Shown here: in pieces, positions 46,603 through 54,592 of the stretch
How positions within the stretch are numbered: the first letter of the stretch is position 1
How the letters are laid out: each line of letters opens with the position of its first letter
Assembly: GCF_014863585.1 (NCBI RefSeq)
Contig: NZ_CP062253.1
Span: 2,196,501 to 2,260,500, forward strand
Reading direction: 5' to 3'
From: Pseudomonas gozinkensis
GTDB taxonomy: Bacteria; Pseudomonadota; Gammaproteobacteria; Pseudomonadales; Pseudomonadaceae
Length of the DNA stretch: 64,000 bases
Notes under the pieces: model-generated
Database searches by the model: none
What the model saw: only the letters and a program-made list of their open reading frames with translations
What the model was told of the DNA's origin: nothing
Program-made: the position numbers and the translations under genes

Positions 46603-46745
46603 CCTGCAGCCTCTGTTTAATATATTTTACGAGTGCAGCGATCCTACCCCAGTTGAAAAACCTCCGCCAGCCACCGGGAAATCTTCTTGCGGCGGGTCGA
46701 AATTAAATATTTTGCATATTCATAGGGTTAGGTGAAAAAAAGGTG

Positions 46746-46773
46746 TTGACACCCCTCCGGAATTCCGTAGAAT
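46746..46773 (+). promoter_or_regulatory. Sigma-70 promoter of tRNA-Val
   Basis: TTGACA (46746-46751) and TAGAAT (46768-46773) are 16 bases apart, and the tRNA begins 13 bases later. Confidence 0.85.
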
Positions 46774-46786
46774 GCCGCCTCACAGC

Positions 46787-46863
46787 AGGCACGTAGCTCA
46801 GTTGGTTAGAGCACCACCTTGACATGGTGGGGGTCGTTGGTTCGAGTCCAATCGCGCCTACCA
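46787..46863 (+). tRNA. tRNA-Val (anticodon GAC)
   Basis: The 77-base cloverleaf has the anticodon loop TTGACAT, T arm GGTTCGAGTCC and encoded CCA. The acceptor stem AGGCACG/CGCGCCT has one A-C mismatch at pair 5-68; the other six pairs are good. Confidence 0.93.
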
Positions 46864-46894
46864 AACAAAATCCGCTCTGCTGGGCGGTCTGGAA

Positions 46895-46922
46895 GGGCTC
46901 ACCGAAAGGTGAGCCCTTTTTT
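46895..46922 (+). terminator. Terminator of tRNA-Val
   Basis: GGGCTCACC-GAAA-GGTGAGCCC followed by TTTTTT. Confidence 0.92.
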
Positions 46923-47019
46923 GTTGTCTGTGATTTGCAAAACCCTCGCAAGCACTGGTCGCTAAACTTCCGCGCTGCCTGCGGCAGCTACACTTCGGCA
47001 CATTTGCAGGGGTGTATTC

Positions 47020-47481
47020 ATGAGTCGTCAATTCAGGCGCGCCGGTCCAGGCGATATCGAAAGCCTGTTGAAGATTGATCCTGTCGCTGAAAAAGATAGC
47101 TGCCGTCGTGAGTACATCGTGAGGGCTGTGCGGGCGGAGGAGTGCTGGATTGTTTGCGAGACGGACGATCCTGGCGTTCCTCTCGGCTATGGATGTCTGG
47201 ATCGAAGTTTTTTTGGAGAGTGGTTCATACCTCTCGTGGTCGTCTCCAGTGCGAACAGGCGTTCCGGTGTGGGGCGGCAGATCGTGAGTGGTCTGGAGCA
47301 TCATGCTTGTGCAGAAAAGATCTTCACGTCGACCAATACGTCCAACTTACCGATGCGACAGCTGCTGACCAATCTTGGATATCAGCACAGCGGCATGGTG
47401 GAGAACCTTGATCCGGGGGATCCCGAGTTCATTTTTGTAAAGTTTTTGAGCCAGATGCGCATTGATCGCGATGGATTTTGA
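47020..47481 (+). CDS. GNAT-family N-acetyltransferase
   Basis: The 153-residue protein has a GNAT fold: the acetyl-CoA-binding motif A is VVVSSANRRSGVGRQIVSG (near residues 73-91, with RRSGVG), preceded by beta-4 GCLDRSFFGEWFIPL and followed by SNLPMRQLLTNLGYQHSG (near 110-127). It would acetylate an amine substrate in the cytosol; which one is unknown. Codon use is more relaxed than in the surrounding core genes and the gene stands alone after the tRNA-Val terminator, so recent gain is possible but not shown. The start at 47020 has a GGGGTG site. Confidence 0.85.
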   Translation: MSRQFRRAGPGDIESLLKIDPVAEKDSCRREYIVRAVRAEECWIVCETDDPGVPLGYGCLDRSFFGEWFIPLVVVSSANRRSGVGRQIVSGLEHHACAEKIFTSTNTSNLPMRQLLTNLGYQHSGMVENLDPGDPEFIFVKFLSQMRIDRDGF

Positions 47482-47576
47482 TCCATTCGTCGTCAACCGT
47501 CGCTAGCGCCCTTTTAAATAGTGTGGATATTTAAGGGGTTATGGATTTTATTAACCATCCGGTTATCAAAAATACG

Positions 47577-47605
47577 TTGTTACATACTGGAAAAATCAGT
47601 AATAT
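47577..47605 (+). promoter_or_regulatory. Possible sigma-70 promoter of a short RNA
   Basis: TTGTTA (47577-47582) and TAATAT (47600-47605) are 17 bases apart. The bases after the -10 box are GC-rich. It lies about 40 bases before a strong terminator. Confidence 0.5.
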
Positions 47606-47611
47606 CCGCCC

Positions 47612-47680
47612 CGCGTTCACCACCACGGTTTATGCATTTTTAAATCCCAAGCTTCCATCAGCTGCTTGGGATTTTTTTTG
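47612..47680 (+). ncRNA. Candidate small RNA or terminated leader
   Basis: From the predicted promoter start near 47612 to the terminator end near 47680 the transcript would be only about 70 bases: an unstructured 5' part followed by the terminator hairpin. No protein-coding frame fits. It may be an independent small RNA or an attenuated leader of the membrane-protein gene at 47822. The call rests on promoter and terminator spacing only. Confidence 0.35.
47643..47679 (+). terminator. Strong terminator between the acetyltransferase and DUF2214 genes
   Basis: AATCCCAAGC (47643-47652) pairs with GCTTGGGATT (47664-47673), followed by eight T. Confidence 0.9.
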
Positions 47681-47821
47681 CCCGCGATTTACCCTTTCAT
47701 AACCTCCGCCCAGTCTTTCGTCTCGCCGGCTTCTGTTTCCCGGGAGGGTGACAGGCAAGCCCACATTTTTTCGACTACTACTGTTTGGCTGATTTCAACT
47801 CTGCCGGACAGGAGTTCATCG

Positions 47822-48277
47822 ATGCTGGTTCATTGGTTTCTTGCAGCGATTCATTTACTGGCGTTTGCCACAGGCTTCTGGGCGGTGTTGACGCGTGGGA
47901 CGGCCTTCAGTCGCCTGGCGTCCGGCTCCGGTGAGGTCGGACGCGTATTGCTTGCCGACAATCTATGGGGGCTTTCGGCGCTGGTGTTGCTCATCACCGG
48001 CGGCATGCGCGCCTTCGGAGGTTATGAGAAGGGAGCCGACTACTACCTGCACCAGCCGCTGTTCCATCTGAAGATGACCCTGTTTGTGCTGATTCTGCTT
48101 CTGGAACTCGTGCCGATGATCACGCTGATCAAGTGGCGCGTGGCCAAGGCACGTGGTGTTGTCCCTGACATGGGGCGTGCAAAGGTGTTCGCGCGGATCA
48201 GTCATGCCGAAGCGCTGCTGTTGATATTGATGGTCGTGGCGGCCACCGGGATGGCGCGTGGCGTTACATTCGGCTAG
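47822..48277 (+). CDS. DUF2214-like inner-membrane protein
   Basis: The 151-residue protein has four predicted membrane segments (about residues 3-24, 46-63, 82-105 and 127-148) and resembles the DUF2214 family of bacterial membrane proteins. Conserved-looking parts are RVLLADNLWGLSALVLLITGGMRAFGGYEKGADYYLHQPLF (about 40-80), which includes several His and Tyr that could bind a cofactor, though none is known. I use the ATG at 47822 because it has AGGAG upstream and opens the first membrane segment; an upstream frame reaches back into the terminator at 47643. Function unknown. Confidence 0.78.
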   Translation: MLVHWFLAAIHLLAFATGFWAVLTRGTAFSRLASGSGEVGRVLLADNLWGLSALVLLITGGMRAFGGYEKGADYYLHQPLFHLKMTLFVLILLLELVPMITLIKWRVAKARGVVPDMGRAKVFARISHAEALLLILMVVAATGMARGVTFG

Positions 48278-48484
48278 GCGGGCGAGATTCCCAGCCGCTA
48301 TTCGGAAACGTCCGACAGCCAGCCCATTGAATGGCGGTTAGTATCGGTTGCGAGAAGGGTTGAGGCAGGGAGGGGCGTGGCACGCGCCGTCACCAAGGAG
48401 GTGGGGGAATGGCAATACGGCGCTTGAATCTTTAGCCAGTCATTGCGCGCAGGCAAACGAACTGGCTACTGACTGCGGCAGGGC
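48278..48484. other. Intergenic region between the DUF2214 gene and rsmE
   Basis: No convincing gene is present. On the plus strand a small hairpin CACC-AAGGA-GGTG (48391-48403) places a ribosome-site-like GGA in a loop, followed at 48409 by an 8-codon frame reading MAIRRLNL. No rsmE terminator with a T tract was seen. Confidence 0.4.
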
Positions 48485-48679
48485 TCAGGGCGTTTGTGGC
48501 TTGTCCGGAGCGGTCAGGCCAGCCTGGATGCGCTGGTAGATCTCTTCCCGATGCACTGCAACGTTCTTCGGAGCATTGATGCCGATTCGAACTTGCTGGC
48601 CGCTGACGCCGAGAATGGTGATCGTGATGTCATCACCAATGTTTATGCTTTCACCGACTTTGCGGGTGAGTATCAGCAT
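48485..48679 (-). CDS. rsmE: CsrA/RsmA-family translational regulator RsmE
   Basis: The 64-residue protein is a CsrA-family dimer that binds GGA motifs near ribosome sites and blocks translation; it is sequestered by RsmX/Y/Z RNAs in the Gac pathway. The sequence [24 protein letters not shown] and [22 protein letters not shown] is nearly that of RsmE of P. fluorescens/protegens as I remember it, including the tail LTAPDK. The RNA-contacting residues (Leu4, Arg6, Arg44 type) are present. I use the ATG at 48679; its ribosome site AAGGAGA lies within UCAAGGAGA, itself similar to the RsmE target, so self-control is possible. Confidence 0.95.
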   Translation of the reverse strand: MLILTRKVGESINIGDDITITILGVSGQQVRIGINAPKNVAVHREEIYQRIQAGLTAPDKPQTP

Positions 48680-48929
48680 GGTCTTCTCCTTGATTGCTTT
48701 GTAGGGCACCTGATTCAGACAGTGCAGAGGTCGGTGTACGTATAGATTAGTGCGAAGTCTTACAGTTTGGGTGCCTCTTTCTGACGCGCAGCAGCGGCAT
48801 TAATTCCCAGCGCGTAACTATACAGGGGCCGCCAGCATCAATCTCGTAGTTTTGTGTCGCATTTTGCGGACCTTCGAAAGGATTCTCGAGTGTTAAGATC
48901 GCCGCTTTGAAAATTCAGAGGGAAGTGTT

Positions 48930-49295
48930 GTGCGCAAATTGGTCTGGGTGGTCGCGGCACTGGCATTGGCAGGATGTGGCGAAGGCAAGAGTGTGGATGC
49001 GCAAAAGCCGAAACCGGCGGTGGTAACGGCGCCTGCTGCGGTCGGCCCTCAGTGGGATCTCGAAGTGCGCGGTGAAACCCCTCAGGCCGTCAGCGACCTC
49101 AGTGGCTGGTTGATCGAGCATGCCTTTGTGGCCAGCGTCGTCAAGGACGCCAGCGGCAAGACCCGCATCCTGCTCGGTCCTTTCAATTCGAAAGCTGACG
49201 CCGAGGCTCGCCAGGCGGATGTGAATGCAGCGCTGATCAAGGCGAAGAAGCAGAACATCGAGACGCTGGTGATCGAGCGCATGCCTGCGCAATAA
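48930..49295 (+). CDS. SPOR-domain lipoprotein
   Basis: The 121-residue protein starts with GTG and has a lipoprotein signal peptide ending LALAGCGE (Cys at about 16), so it should be anchored in the outer membrane. After a Pro/Ala-rich linker, residues about 41-115 form a SPOR-like domain (WDLEVRGETPQAVSDLSGWL to RILLGPFNSKADAEARQADV), which probably binds peptidoglycan. It is shorter and simpler than DedD or RlpA. It stands alone, 87 bases before the siderophore-interacting gene. Role in cell-wall maintenance or division is inferred from the domain. Confidence 0.82.
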   Translation: MRKLVWVVAALALAGCGEGKSVDAQKPKPAVVTAPAAVGPQWDLEVRGETPQAVSDLSGWLIEHAFVASVVKDASGKTRILLGPFNSKADAEARQADVNAALIKAKKQNIETLVIERMPAQ

Positions 49296-49382
49296 GCGAT
49301 CCATTTGGCGGAGCTGACTAAAGGGTGTCCAGTGTGATTCGTTTTTCAAGGAATCACTGAAGAGACCCAGAAGGAGCTCCGC

Positions 49383-50285
49383 ATGGCCTCCGCCAACCCT
49401 TACAAGTTGTTCGACGTTGTTTTGCGTCACAAGCATCAGTTGAGCCCGCATCTCATGCGGATCACACTTGCCGGTCCGGCAGTCACCGAAATGGCGACCT
49501 GGGCGCCGGATCAGCGAGTGAAGCTCTTTTTTCCTGCGGCTGATGGTTCACCTGCCAGGCTTTCTCAAGGGGAGGGCTGGTACGCTCGTTTTCGCTCGAT
49601 GCTGGTCAATCGCCGTCCGGCGATGCGCACTTACACCATCCGTCATTTGCGCGCTGAGTCAGGTGAAGTCGATATCGATTTCGTCTTGCACGGCGAAACG
49701 GGTCCTGCCTCCCGTTGGGCGTTGCGCGCGCAGCCTGGCGAGTCGATGCAGATTCTTGCGCCTGACAGTCGATTCTCGGCGCAAGAGACAGGGGGATTTG
49801 AGTGGAAGCCACCGCAAGCGCTCAAGCAACTTCTGCTGGTCGCCGATGCGACGGCCTTGCCGGCCGCCATGGGTATTCTGGAAGAGCTGGCGGCTCTGGC
49901 TGAGCCGCCGCAGACCCAGGCGTTTTTTGAAGTCGACAGTCGTGAGGACATGTTGGAGGTTCCTGACTGGCCCGGGCTTTCGGTGCAATGGCTGATCCGC
50001 GATCACGCGACCGCTGGCACGTTGATGGTGGAAGCCGTGCGGCAGGCGACGTTGCCTGTCGATGCATCGCCGGTTGGGCAAGCGGTCGAGCTGGCGGATG
50101 TCGACATCGAAGAAGAGATACTGTGGGAGATCGCCGATACGGCCAGCGAAGGGTTCTATGGCTGGATCGCTGGAGAATCTGCCGCTGTCATGAGCCTGCG
50201 CAAATACCTGATCAAGGAGCGTGGCATCCCTCGTGAATCACTCAATCTGATGGGCTACTGGCGTTACAACAAGTCTGGCGGTTGA
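49383..50285 (+). CDS. Siderophore-interacting protein (ViuB-type ferric reductase)
   Basis: The 300-residue cytosolic flavoprotein belongs to the ViuB/SIP family, which reduces ferric siderophores to free ferrous iron using NAD(P)H. The FAD-binding domain (residues 1-145) has the signature RPAMRTYTIRH (near 79-89, family RxYTxR) and DFVLHGETGPASRWA (near 100-114). The NAD(P)H domain (about 145-290) includes LLLVADATALPAAMGIL and GWIAGESAAVMSLRKYLIKERGI. The central stretch YARFRSMLVN is longer than in some members. No Fur box was recognised upstream. The start follows GGAGCTCCGC. Confidence 0.88.
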   Translation: MASANPYKLFDVVLRHKHQLSPHLMRITLAGPAVTEMATWAPDQRVKLFFPAADGSPARLSQGEGWYARFRSMLVNRRPAMRTYTIRHLRAESGEVDIDFVLHGETGPASRWALRAQPGESMQILAPDSRFSAQETGGFEWKPPQALKQLLLVADATALPAAMGILEELAALAEPPQTQAFFEVDSREDMLEVPDWPGLSVQWLIRDHATAGTLMVEAVRQATLPVDASPVGQAVELADVDIEEEILWEIADTASEGFYGWIAGESAAVMSLRKYLIKERGIPRESLNLMGYWRYNKSGG

Positions 50286-50292
50286 GCACAAA

Positions 50293-50329
50293 AAAAGGCC
50301 TTGAGTTTATCGCTCAAGGCCTTTTCTTT
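50293..50329. terminator. Bidirectional terminator between the siderophore gene and endA
   Basis: AAAAGGCCTTGAG (50293-50305) pairs with CTCAAGGCCTTTT (50313-50325). A and T tracts on both sides allow termination in both directions. Confidence 0.9.
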
Positions 50330-50339
50330 TGAGTAACGA

Positions 50340-51029
50340 TCAACCGCAGGCTTTCAGGTTCACCGGGCCGACAAATTCGTTACCGCGTCCCATCACGCAC
50401 GCCACGCTCTGATTACGCTGGCGCTCCCAGTCTTGCACCGGATAAGTCTTGTCCCAGGCTTCGTACAGTTGCCGATCCTGCTTCGACAAGCGCAAGCCAT
50501 ATTGTTTGCTCATGTAAAAATAGGTGCGGGCGATCATGCCGCGAATCGATGGGCGGGGCATGACCTTCTTCGCCTTGAAGTCGACCTGAGTCAGGCATGA
50601 GCCGTACTGACCTTTTTCGACCGGCAGCCAACCGTAACTGAAGTTGCTGCGGTCACCATTCACCTCGCCAATGCTCGGCACCAGGTTGTGCAGGTCGGCT
50701 TCGGCTTTCTGATAGCTCGGGTCGTAGCGTGTGCAATTCTTGCGACCACCTTCCTGCCAGCATTGACGCTGATGGCCGAACTGCCACGCGGGAACGATAT
50801 GCTCCCATTCGATGCGGGATGCCCGTTTGGCGTTCTTGCGCGGGACATAGCCGCAGGCGGCCAGATCAACCTTGTTGCCGGTGTATTTGCACCCGCAATA
50901 AAACTCGGTGGATTGTGGTGCGTACAGCTTCCAGGCGACCTTCTTGGCCTCGGTGAACGTACGCGGTGCACCGGCTTGCGCACCCAGGGAAATGAACAGC
51001 AACAGCACAGCAACAAAACGCAGAATCAT
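50340..51029 (-). CDS. endA: Endonuclease I (EndA), exported DNA endonuclease
   Basis: The 229-residue protein has a signal peptide (residues 1-19, ending AQAGAP) and belongs to the endonuclease I family, periplasmic or secreted nucleases that cut double-stranded DNA. The His-metal finger region is RIEWEHIVPAWQFG (near residue 74-87, catalytic His in WEHIVPA) with KAEADLHNLVPSIGEVNGDRSN (near 109-130) as the second metal part. Several Cys pairs suggest disulfides. I use the ATG at 51029, where the signal begins. It follows the DUF1654 gene by 4 bases and so should share its LexA-box promoter. Confidence 0.93.
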   Translation of the reverse strand: MILRFVAVLLLFISLGAQAGAPRTFTEAKKVAWKLYAPQSTEFYCGCKYTGNKVDLAACGYVPRKNAKRASRIEWEHIVPAWQFGHQRQCWQEGGRKNCTRYDPSYQKAEADLHNLVPSIGEVNGDRSNFSYGWLPVEKGQYGSCLTQVDFKAKKVMPRPSIRGMIARTYFYMSKQYGLRLSKQDRQLYEAWDKTYPVQDWERQRNQSVACVMGRGNEFVGPVNLKACG

Positions 51030-51033
51030 TGAA

Positions 51034-51273
51034 TCAATCTTCCTTCGGCACAACCCAGAAAATCTGTACGCCGCCATCGTCGCGGTAGGCGAGGGTGACG
51101 TTGTCGTTTTCGTCGATCTCTTCCAGCAAGCGCTCCCAGTCATCCACCGGCTCGTCCGGAAGGCGGAAGATCAGTGCGGCTTTGACTTTTTGTGCGGTGG
51201 GGGAGTTGATGATTTTTTGAACGCGCATGCCCATGCGTTCGTAAGCGTCAGGAGCATCAGGGGAAGTGGCCAC
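51034..51273 (-). CDS. DUF1654-family protein
   Basis: The 79-residue protein belongs to DUF1654, small Pseudomonas proteins of unknown function. The conserved core is YERMGMRVQKIINSP (near residue 10-24), RLPDEPVDDWERLLEEI and NDNVTLAYRDDGGVQIFW (near 56-73). I choose the GTG at 51273 (M(V)ATSPDAPDAYERMG) because AAGGAT lies six bases upstream; an ATG at 51303 lies within the LexA box itself and is less likely. It is the first gene before endA, with a perfect SOS box 19 bases upstream. I recall that a DUF1654 gene is in the LexA regulon of P. aeruginosa, which agrees. Confidence 0.85.
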   Translation of the reverse strand: MATSPDAPDAYERMGMRVQKIINSPTAQKVKAALIFRLPDEPVDDWERLLEEIDENDNVTLAYRDDGGVQIFWVVPKED

Positions 51274-51291
51274 GAGGTTATCCTTATTAAG

Positions 51292-51307
51292 CTGTACGTG
51301 CATACAG
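51292..51307 (-). promoter_or_regulatory. LexA (SOS) box of the DUF1654-endA operon
   Basis: CTGTACGTGCATACAG is a full 16-bp LexA site (CTG-N10-CAG, with TA at both inner ends). On the minus strand it overlaps a plausible promoter, TTGCGA and TACTGT 17 bases apart, with the box covering the end of the -10 hexamer. Confidence 0.85.
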
Positions 51308-51419
51308 TATTTAACTGTAGGCATTTTCGCAACTGCTTAAAATTCAAGAAAATCCTCTGACAGCGGTTTTCCGGTTTTGATGTCACTCAGGTGAAATTTT
51401 TCTTTGGAGGAGGTGCAAG

Positions 51420-51452
51420 CTTCCCCCTCCGTCAAGTTGACGAAGGGGGAAG
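51420..51452. other. Long hairpin downstream of ansB
   Basis: A 14-bp stem formed by CTTCCCCCT and AGGGGGAAG arms with CGTC/GACG inside pairs better on the minus strand, where the odd pair is G-U. There is no T tract. It probably marks the 3' end of the ansB transcript. Confidence 0.5.
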
Positions 51453-51489
51453 TCAGTGCCCGATCAGGAAAAGATCAGGCGAGGTCAAA

Positions 51490-52927
<1,438 letters not shown>

Positions 52928-53380
52928 ATGTCATTGACTATCGGTTTTTCAAATCCCGGTTCGGTCACGATCGGCGGCAAAACGGCCGCTACGATCAATG
53001 CAATGAGTGAAGCTGAAGCCGATGCGTCTGCCGATGCACTGGGTACCGAGAAGATTGAAAGCAATCAGGTCAGAACCGGTGGTCCCGCCCAGGAGGCAAG
53101 CGCAAGCGAGGCTGGAAGCGGTGACAATCTGAGCGTCACAATCAAGACGCTGCTCAAACGGATGCAGGAACTGCAGAAGCAGCTTCAGGAGCAGCAACAG
53201 CAACTGGCTGCCGCGCAAGCTGCGAGTTACCCAACCCCCGAAGCCAAGTCGCAGGCGGTGATGTCCATCCAGGGGCAGATCGCTCAAACCAGCGGTGCGC
53301 TGCTGGAAGTCTCGGCTGCATTGGTCAAGGAAATGTCGAAGGGTTCTTCTGCCGGTAATGTGGTCAACACTACGGCTTGA
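52928..53380 (+). CDS. Coiled-coil protein of unknown function (FlxA-like)
   Basis: The 150-residue protein has no signal peptide. Its N-terminal half (residues 1-65) is polar and small-residue rich (GFSNPGSVTIGGKTAATINAMSEAEADASADAL). A Gln-rich coiled coil follows at about 75-97 (LKRMQELQKQLQEQQQQLAAA) and a second helix at about 108-136. It resembles FlxA-like proteins, a poorly defined group, but no catalytic motif is seen. The start follows CAGGAG. It stands alone; a hairpin follows its stop. The role is unknown. Confidence 0.65.
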   Translation: MSLTIGFSNPGSVTIGGKTAATINAMSEAEADASADALGTEKIESNQVRTGGPAQEASASEAGSGDNLSVTIKTLLKRMQELQKQLQEQQQQLAAAQAASYPTPEAKSQAVMSIQGQIAQTSGALLEVSAALVKEMSKGSSAGNVVNTTA

Positions 53381-53387
53381 GCACTCA

Positions 53388-53411
53388 AGGGCGAATCCGT
53401 GGATTCGCCCT
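53388..53411 (+). terminator. Probable terminator after the coiled-coil gene
   Basis: AGGGCGAATCC (53388-53398) pairs with GGATTCGCCCT (53401-53411). The T tract is almost absent, so efficiency is uncertain. Confidence 0.5.
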
Positions 53412-53436
53412 GTAATACGATGCCGATTTCTGATTG

Positions 53437-53487
53437 TTGACAAACGTCGGCGTGATTCGCATAGTTCGGTCTACGCAAACGTTTGCG
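53437..53487 (+). promoter_or_regulatory. Ribose operon promoter and RbsR operator
   Basis: TTGACA (53437-53442) and CATAGT (53460-53465) are 17 bases apart. Just after the expected start lies CGCAAACGTTTGCG (53474-53487), a perfect palindrome with the central CG typical of LacI-family operators. RbsR encoded in the operon is the natural binder; the position fits simple repression lifted by ribose. Confidence 0.8.
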
Positions 53488-53580
53488 CGGCCTTCGCGAC
53501 GGAATAATATCGTCGCGGGTGCAGCGAGCTTACGCCAGCGCAAGCGTTGCTCACAATAATCATAAGATCGGAGTGAACCC

Positions 53581-54537
53581 ATGAAGCTGCCATTCGCTGG
53601 ACGTCTTCTTGCTGTTGCCATGCTGGCTGCCGCATCCGCCGCACTGCCTGTCTCTTCGGCTTTCGCCGAATCCCCTGAAAAACCCAAAGTCGCCTTGGTC
53701 ATGAAATCCCTGGCCAACGAATTCTTCCTGACCATGGAAGACGGCGCCAAGGCCTACCAGAAAGAACATTCCGCCGATTTCGACCTGATCTCCAACGGCA
53801 TCAAGGACGAAACCGACACGGCGGGGCAAACGCGCATCGTCGAGCAGATGATTCTGGCGAAGGTCAACGCGCTGGTGATTGCGCCGTCTGATTCGAAGGC
53901 GATGGTGCCGGTGATCAAGAAGGCTGTCGATGCGGGTATCACCGTGATCAACATCGACAACCAGCTCGATCCGGCCGTCATCAAAAGCAAGAATATCAGC
54001 GTGCCGTTCGTGGGGCCGGACAACCGCAAAGGCGCCCGTCTGGTAGGTGAATACCTGGCCAAGCAACTGAAAGCCGGGGACGAAGTCGGCATCATTGAAG
54101 GCGTCTCCACGACGACCAACGCTCAGCAGCGTACCGCTGGCTTCAAGGATGCGATGGAGGCTGCGCAGATCAAGGTCGTCTCCCTGCAGTCCGGTGATTG
54201 GGAAATCGACAAGGGCAACAAGGTGGCCGCTTCGATTCTCAGCGAGTACCCGGATGTCAAGGCGCTGCTGGCCGGCAACGACAGCATGGCCGTGGGCGCC
54301 GTTTCTGCCGTGCGTGCTGCCGGCAAGGCCGGTCAGGTGCAGGTTGTCGGCTACGACAACATCAATGCCATCAAGCCCATGCTCAAGGACGGCCGCGTTC
54401 TGGCGACTGCCGACCAGTACGCAGCGAAGCAAGCGGTGTTTGGCATCGAGACTGCGCTGAAAATCATCAAGGGCGAGAAAGTCGACAGTGGTACGAATGG
54501 TGTGATCGAAACCCCGGTCGAGCTGGTCACCAAGTAA
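53581..54537 (+). CDS. rbsB: Ribose-binding periplasmic protein
   Basis: RbsB (318 residues) binds ribose in the periplasm and delivers it to RbsAC. It has a signal peptide (residues 1-29, ending SSAFAES) and the type 1 sugar-binding fold: VALVMKSLANEFFLTMEDGAKAY (near 37), VIAPSDSKAMVPVIKKAVDAGI (near 98), EGVSTTTNAQQRTAGFKDAM (near 179) and GYDNINAIKPMLKDGRVLATADQ (near 257). The ribosome site is GGAG. It is the first and probably most highly expressed gene of the operon; a strong hairpin at 54557 lies just downstream. Confidence 0.95.
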   Translation: MKLPFAGRLLAVAMLAAASAALPVSSAFAESPEKPKVALVMKSLANEFFLTMEDGAKAYQKEHSADFDLISNGIKDETDTAGQTRIVEQMILAKVNALVIAPSDSKAMVPVIKKAVDAGITVINIDNQLDPAVIKSKNISVPFVGPDNRKGARLVGEYLAKQLKAGDEVGIIEGVSTTTNAQQRTAGFKDAMEAAQIKVVSLQSGDWEIDKGNKVAASILSEYPDVKALLAGNDSMAVGAVSAVRAAGKAGQVQVVGYDNINAIKPMLKDGRVLATADQYAAKQAVFGIETALKIIKGEKVDSGTNGVIETPVELVTK

Positions 54538-54556
54538 GTCCTTTGGCGACACAACG

Positions 54557-54580
54557 GCGCTCGCCCGTCCGGGCGAGCGC
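54557..54580 (+). other. Hairpin between rbsB and rbsA
   Basis: GCGCTCGCCC (54557-54566) pairs perfectly with GGGCGAGCGC (54571-54580) around GTCC, 13 bases before the rbsA ATG. There is no direct T tract. Such hairpins protect the upstream message and allow more binding protein than ATPase to be made. Confidence 0.75.
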
Positions 54581-54592
54581 ATGGAGATTTTT

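Noticed and set aside
48348..48539. 63-codon plus frame overlapping the 3' end of rsmE
   Set aside because: Opposes rsmE, and its translation looks random.
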